In this document: positions 34,028-35,954 of the stretch, piece by piece
Layout of the letters: each line of letters begins with the position of its first letter
Numbering within the stretch: the stretch's first letter is position 1
Assembly (NCBI GenBank): GCA_011523765.1
Contig: WTGA01000067.1
Span: forward strand, 1 to 35,954
DNA length: 35,954 bases
Reading direction: 5' to 3'
From: Gammaproteobacteria bacterium
GTDB taxonomy: Bacteria; Pseudomonadota; Gammaproteobacteria; Arenicellales; Poriferihabitantaceae
Program-made: the position numbers and the translations under genes
The notes under the pieces: model-generated
Told to the model about the DNA's origin: nothing
Seen by the model: only the letters and a program-made list of their open reading frames with translations
The model's database searches: none

Positions 34028-35621
34028 TCGATTGGCGAGGGTTGATGGAGCAAAAGACGGTGCCCGATTGTGGCGCACGCTTGCTTCGGCAGGCAGAGAA
34101 GCAATCGCGGAAGCATTGACCGAAGAAGATTTCGAGCGGCTACATATCGAGAGCAACATCGAACGGTTTCTCGGCGAGCAAGTACGGGCGGGCAGGAGCG
34201 TTGTTGTGACCGGGAATGCCGGCGATGGAAAAACGCATCTGCTACGGCGCGTGAAGCAAGATCTCGAGAGTGCCGGCGCAGTCGTGGTTGAGGACGCGAC
34301 CGCTAAAATGCGGGGCAGCGATCCAAGTCCGATCCTAGAAAAGTGGCGCAAGGCCATCGAAGACGGGCAGCCCTTTTGCCTCGCAGCGAACGAGTATCCT
34401 CTTTACCAGATGAGGATGGCCGATATGTCGGCCTCGCACTTGAAAGAAGTCAGGCGACAATGTAAGAACCGCCTCGCTTACGGGGACGATGAAGACTCCG
34501 AGCGTGCTGGTGACGTTGTGGTTATCGATCTTAGTCTTCGGAACCCGCTTGGCGGAAATTTCTTCGATTCCATGCTGAACAAATTGCTCGACGACGACGG
34601 ACTGAGGGCAGTCTTGAGAAGTCCGGCGGAATCAGTTGTGCGAGGTAATGCCGAGCGTCTCGCCCATCCCCAAGTGCGCATCCGACTGAGGGCGCTGGCC
34701 GAGCGCATGGTTGCGCTCGGCCATAGGGCCACGCTGCGAGAGATGTGGATTCTGTTCGCACGAATGGTGTTCGGAAAGGGAAATCACCGCGACTACCAGC
34801 GGACAGAATGGTATTCGGAGATTCTATTTCAGCAGGACGACCGCTTCGACCTGACGGAGACATTACAGGCGGTTGATCCCGCCGAATGCAGCCATCCAGT
34901 GTGGGATGCCATGCTCGATTCGCGTGCACCCGAGGTGCGGAAAGGATGGGTGTTGAGTGCCCCAGTGCCAGCACCGCATCCGACGCTCGACTGGGAGCAT
35001 TTCGCTGCACTGAAGCGCCGGTTCTATTTCGAGCACGAGAAGGGTGAAGAAGTGTTCGATCTAGCCGATGAGGATGCGAAGGAGTTCGAGAATCTCGTGC
35101 AGGGCAAAAAGGGATCAAGCCGGACGCTGGTTGCGAAACTGGTCAAGGCCATCAACTCTGCATACTGCCCGATGCACTTCGATTCGCGTGATCAGTACCT
35201 GTATCTGTGGAACGGTCATCGCTTTCACGAGCAGCCGTCGCGGTCCTTCATCGCGGTCGAACGTGTGGCAACGGATGATCTGGTCACCGAAGTTCCACGG
35301 CTACCAGAGCGTTTGGCAGGGTGCTTCGATTATCGTCCTGACCACATCGCATTGACGGCCCACAGGCGCCGTGGAACGCCACGGCTGAGAATCGATTTTC
35401 CGCTTTGGCAGACACTGCGTCGTCTGTCGCGTGGTCTACCGCGGAAGTTGATTCCAGAGCGGGACGTTCACCGACTAGATGCCTTCCTACAGAAGTTCGA
35501 GGCGCGCTCGCCAGATAAGAGCGACACCCTGTGGTCGGTCCACCTCGAGAATCTCGAACTCATTCAGGTCAACCTCAGTACTGACAGGAACCGCTTCGAG
35601 AGGGTACACCGCTATGGCTAA
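34011..35621 (+). CDS. P-loop ATPase in the DruA-like operon
   Basis: A 536-aa protein of unknown family with a clear Walker A, GNAGDGKT (residues 68-75, Lys74), followed by HLLRR. A Walker B-like VVVIDLS lies at about 169-175, and PFCLAANEYPL (about 121-131) resembles the sensor strand of AAA+/STAND-type NTPases. The C-terminal two thirds is helical with FEHEKGEEVFDLAD near 340. No nuclease, helicase or membrane motif is seen. It overlaps the DruA-like gene by 17 nt and the third gene by 8 nt, so the three are probably translated together. Confidence 0.75.
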   Translation: MNEGDSRLARVDGAKDGARLWRTLASAGREAIAEALTEEDFERLHIESNIERFLGEQVRAGRSVVVTGNAGDGKTHLLRRVKQDLESAGAVVVEDATAKMRGSDPSPILEKWRKAIEDGQPFCLAANEYPLYQMRMADMSASHLKEVRRQCKNRLAYGDDEDSERAGDVVVIDLSLRNPLGGNFFDSMLNKLLDDDGLRAVLRSPAESVVRGNAERLAHPQVRIRLRALAERMVALGHRATLREMWILFARMVFGKGNHRDYQRTEWYSEILFQQDDRFDLTETLQAVDPAECSHPVWDAMLDSRAPEVRKGWVLSAPVPAPHPTLDWEHFAALKRRFYFEHEKGEEVFDLADEDAKEFENLVQGKKGSSRTLVAKLVKAINSAYCPMHFDSRDQYLYLWNGHRFHEQPSRSFIAVERVATDDLVTEVPRLPERLAGCFDYRPDHIALTAHRRRGTPRLRIDFPLWQTLRRLSRGLPRKLIPERDVHRLDAFLQKFEARSPDKSDTLWSVHLENLELIQVNLSTDRNRFERVHRYG

Positions 35622-35954
35622 TCCGCCTCGATTCGGCGCTCAAAAGAGTTCGCGCACAGTCGCGCTAAACCAGGTGCACGGCGCGGCTCTCGGTTATCAA
35701 CCCTTCCGCATGAAGCCCGTTCACTTCGCCACGAACTTTCTGTTGGCGTTAACCGGCCGCTACTACAGACTCGAATATCTGAACAAGGCTTCGGTGCCGA
35801 AGACGGCGCCAAAAGACAAGAAAAATTGTTCTGATGAATATCCGTCGGATCGGCTTTATCCGCTGCTGATCGATCGCGGCACATTGGATCCGTCGGTGGG
35901 CCTAGGAGGTCGTCCGAGAACAGGGCTTCAAATCGCCCTGACCGTCCCGGTCCC
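35614..35954 (+). CDS. Unknown protein, third gene of the DruA-like operon (3' end outside window)
   Basis: An ATG at 35614 overlaps the ATPase stop by 8 nt (ATGGCTAA) and opens a frame that stays open to the window edge, giving 113 codons so far. The visible part begins MANPPRFGAQKSSRTVALN and includes FRMKPVHFATNFLLALTGRY, YPSDRLYPLLIDRG and GGRPRTGLQIALTVPV. I recognise no domain. The tight overlap and open frame make it a real gene of this operon. Its size and any catalytic motif must be read from sequence beyond the window. Confidence 0.65.
   Translation, partial: MANPPRFGAQKSSRTVALNQVHGAALGYQPFRMKPVHFATNFLLALTGRYYRLEYLNKASVPKTAPKDKKNCSDEYPSDRLYPLLIDRGTLDPSVGLGGRPRTGLQIALTVPV

Noticed and set aside
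1-35954. CRISPR arrays, tRNA or rRNA genes, integrase or insertion sequence
   Set aside because: Reading both strands I found no spaced repeats, no cloverleaf with an anticodon arm and no transposase-like protein. The accessory region therefore lacks an identified mobility gene within the window.

Overview
The window is 36 kb of GC-rich bacterial chromosome. About 30 kb is tightly packed amino-acid and small-molecule catabolism. The last 5 kb, from about 30.75 kb, is a defence-type accessory region with visibly different codon use. The five-step HutF-type histidine pathway, an AlkX/YcaQ-type glycosylase and the DUF1289 and DUF4149 proteins suggest a proteobacterium, perhaps a gammaproteobacterium. 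Creatinase, hydroxyproline genes and two PhyH-type dioxygenases fit a copiotroph or an animal-associated lifestyle. That assignment is inference; there is no rRNA, tRNA or ribosomal protein here to test it.

Layout. (1) 0.3-2.7 kb, plus strand: creatinase behind a hairpin-rich leader, then a DUF457 membrane protein. (2) 2.8-6.7 kb, minus strand: a hydroxyproline operon (GST, DapA-family deaminase, FAD D-amino-acid oxidase, 4-hydroxyproline epimerase), two junctions overlapping by 4 nt. (3) 7.1-11.4 kb: a methyltransferase (minus), then a PhyH / glutamine amidotransferase / SnoaL operon (plus), a DUF4149 membrane protein and a DUF1289 protein. (4) 11.9-23.0 kb: a divergent hut locus. hutF-hutH-phyH run on the minus strand and hutI-hutU, an ornithine cyclodeaminase homologue, an enoyl-CoA hydratase and an ADP-forming acyl-CoA synthetase run on the plus strand. 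HutH, HutU, HutI and HutF take histidine to formylglutamate; hutG, hutC and a histidine transporter are not in the window. (5) 23.0-25.9 kb, minus strand: a DNA methylase relic, a histidine/phenylalanine ammonia-lyase homologue whose MIO-forming Ala-Ser-Gly reads Ala-Ser-Asp, and a fatty-acid desaturase. (6) 25.9-30.7 kb: a GTP cyclohydrolase II homologue (plus), then a minus-strand operon of a conserved hypothetical, an FAD oxidoreductase, a YcaQ/AlkX-type DNA glycosylase and an EamA transporter.

(7) 30.75-35.95 kb, plus strand: two strong hairpins, a higBA toxin-antitoxin module broken by frameshifts, and truncated pieces of what look like restriction-system genes. Then comes an intact operon: a 690-aa DUF4338 (DruA-like) protein, a P-loop ATPase and a third unknown protein that runs off the window. 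Successive genes overlap by 17 and 8 nt. This operon is the best candidate for an undescribed or variant Druantia-like anti-phage system. Its remaining genes, possibly including a large helicase, would lie just beyond the right edge.
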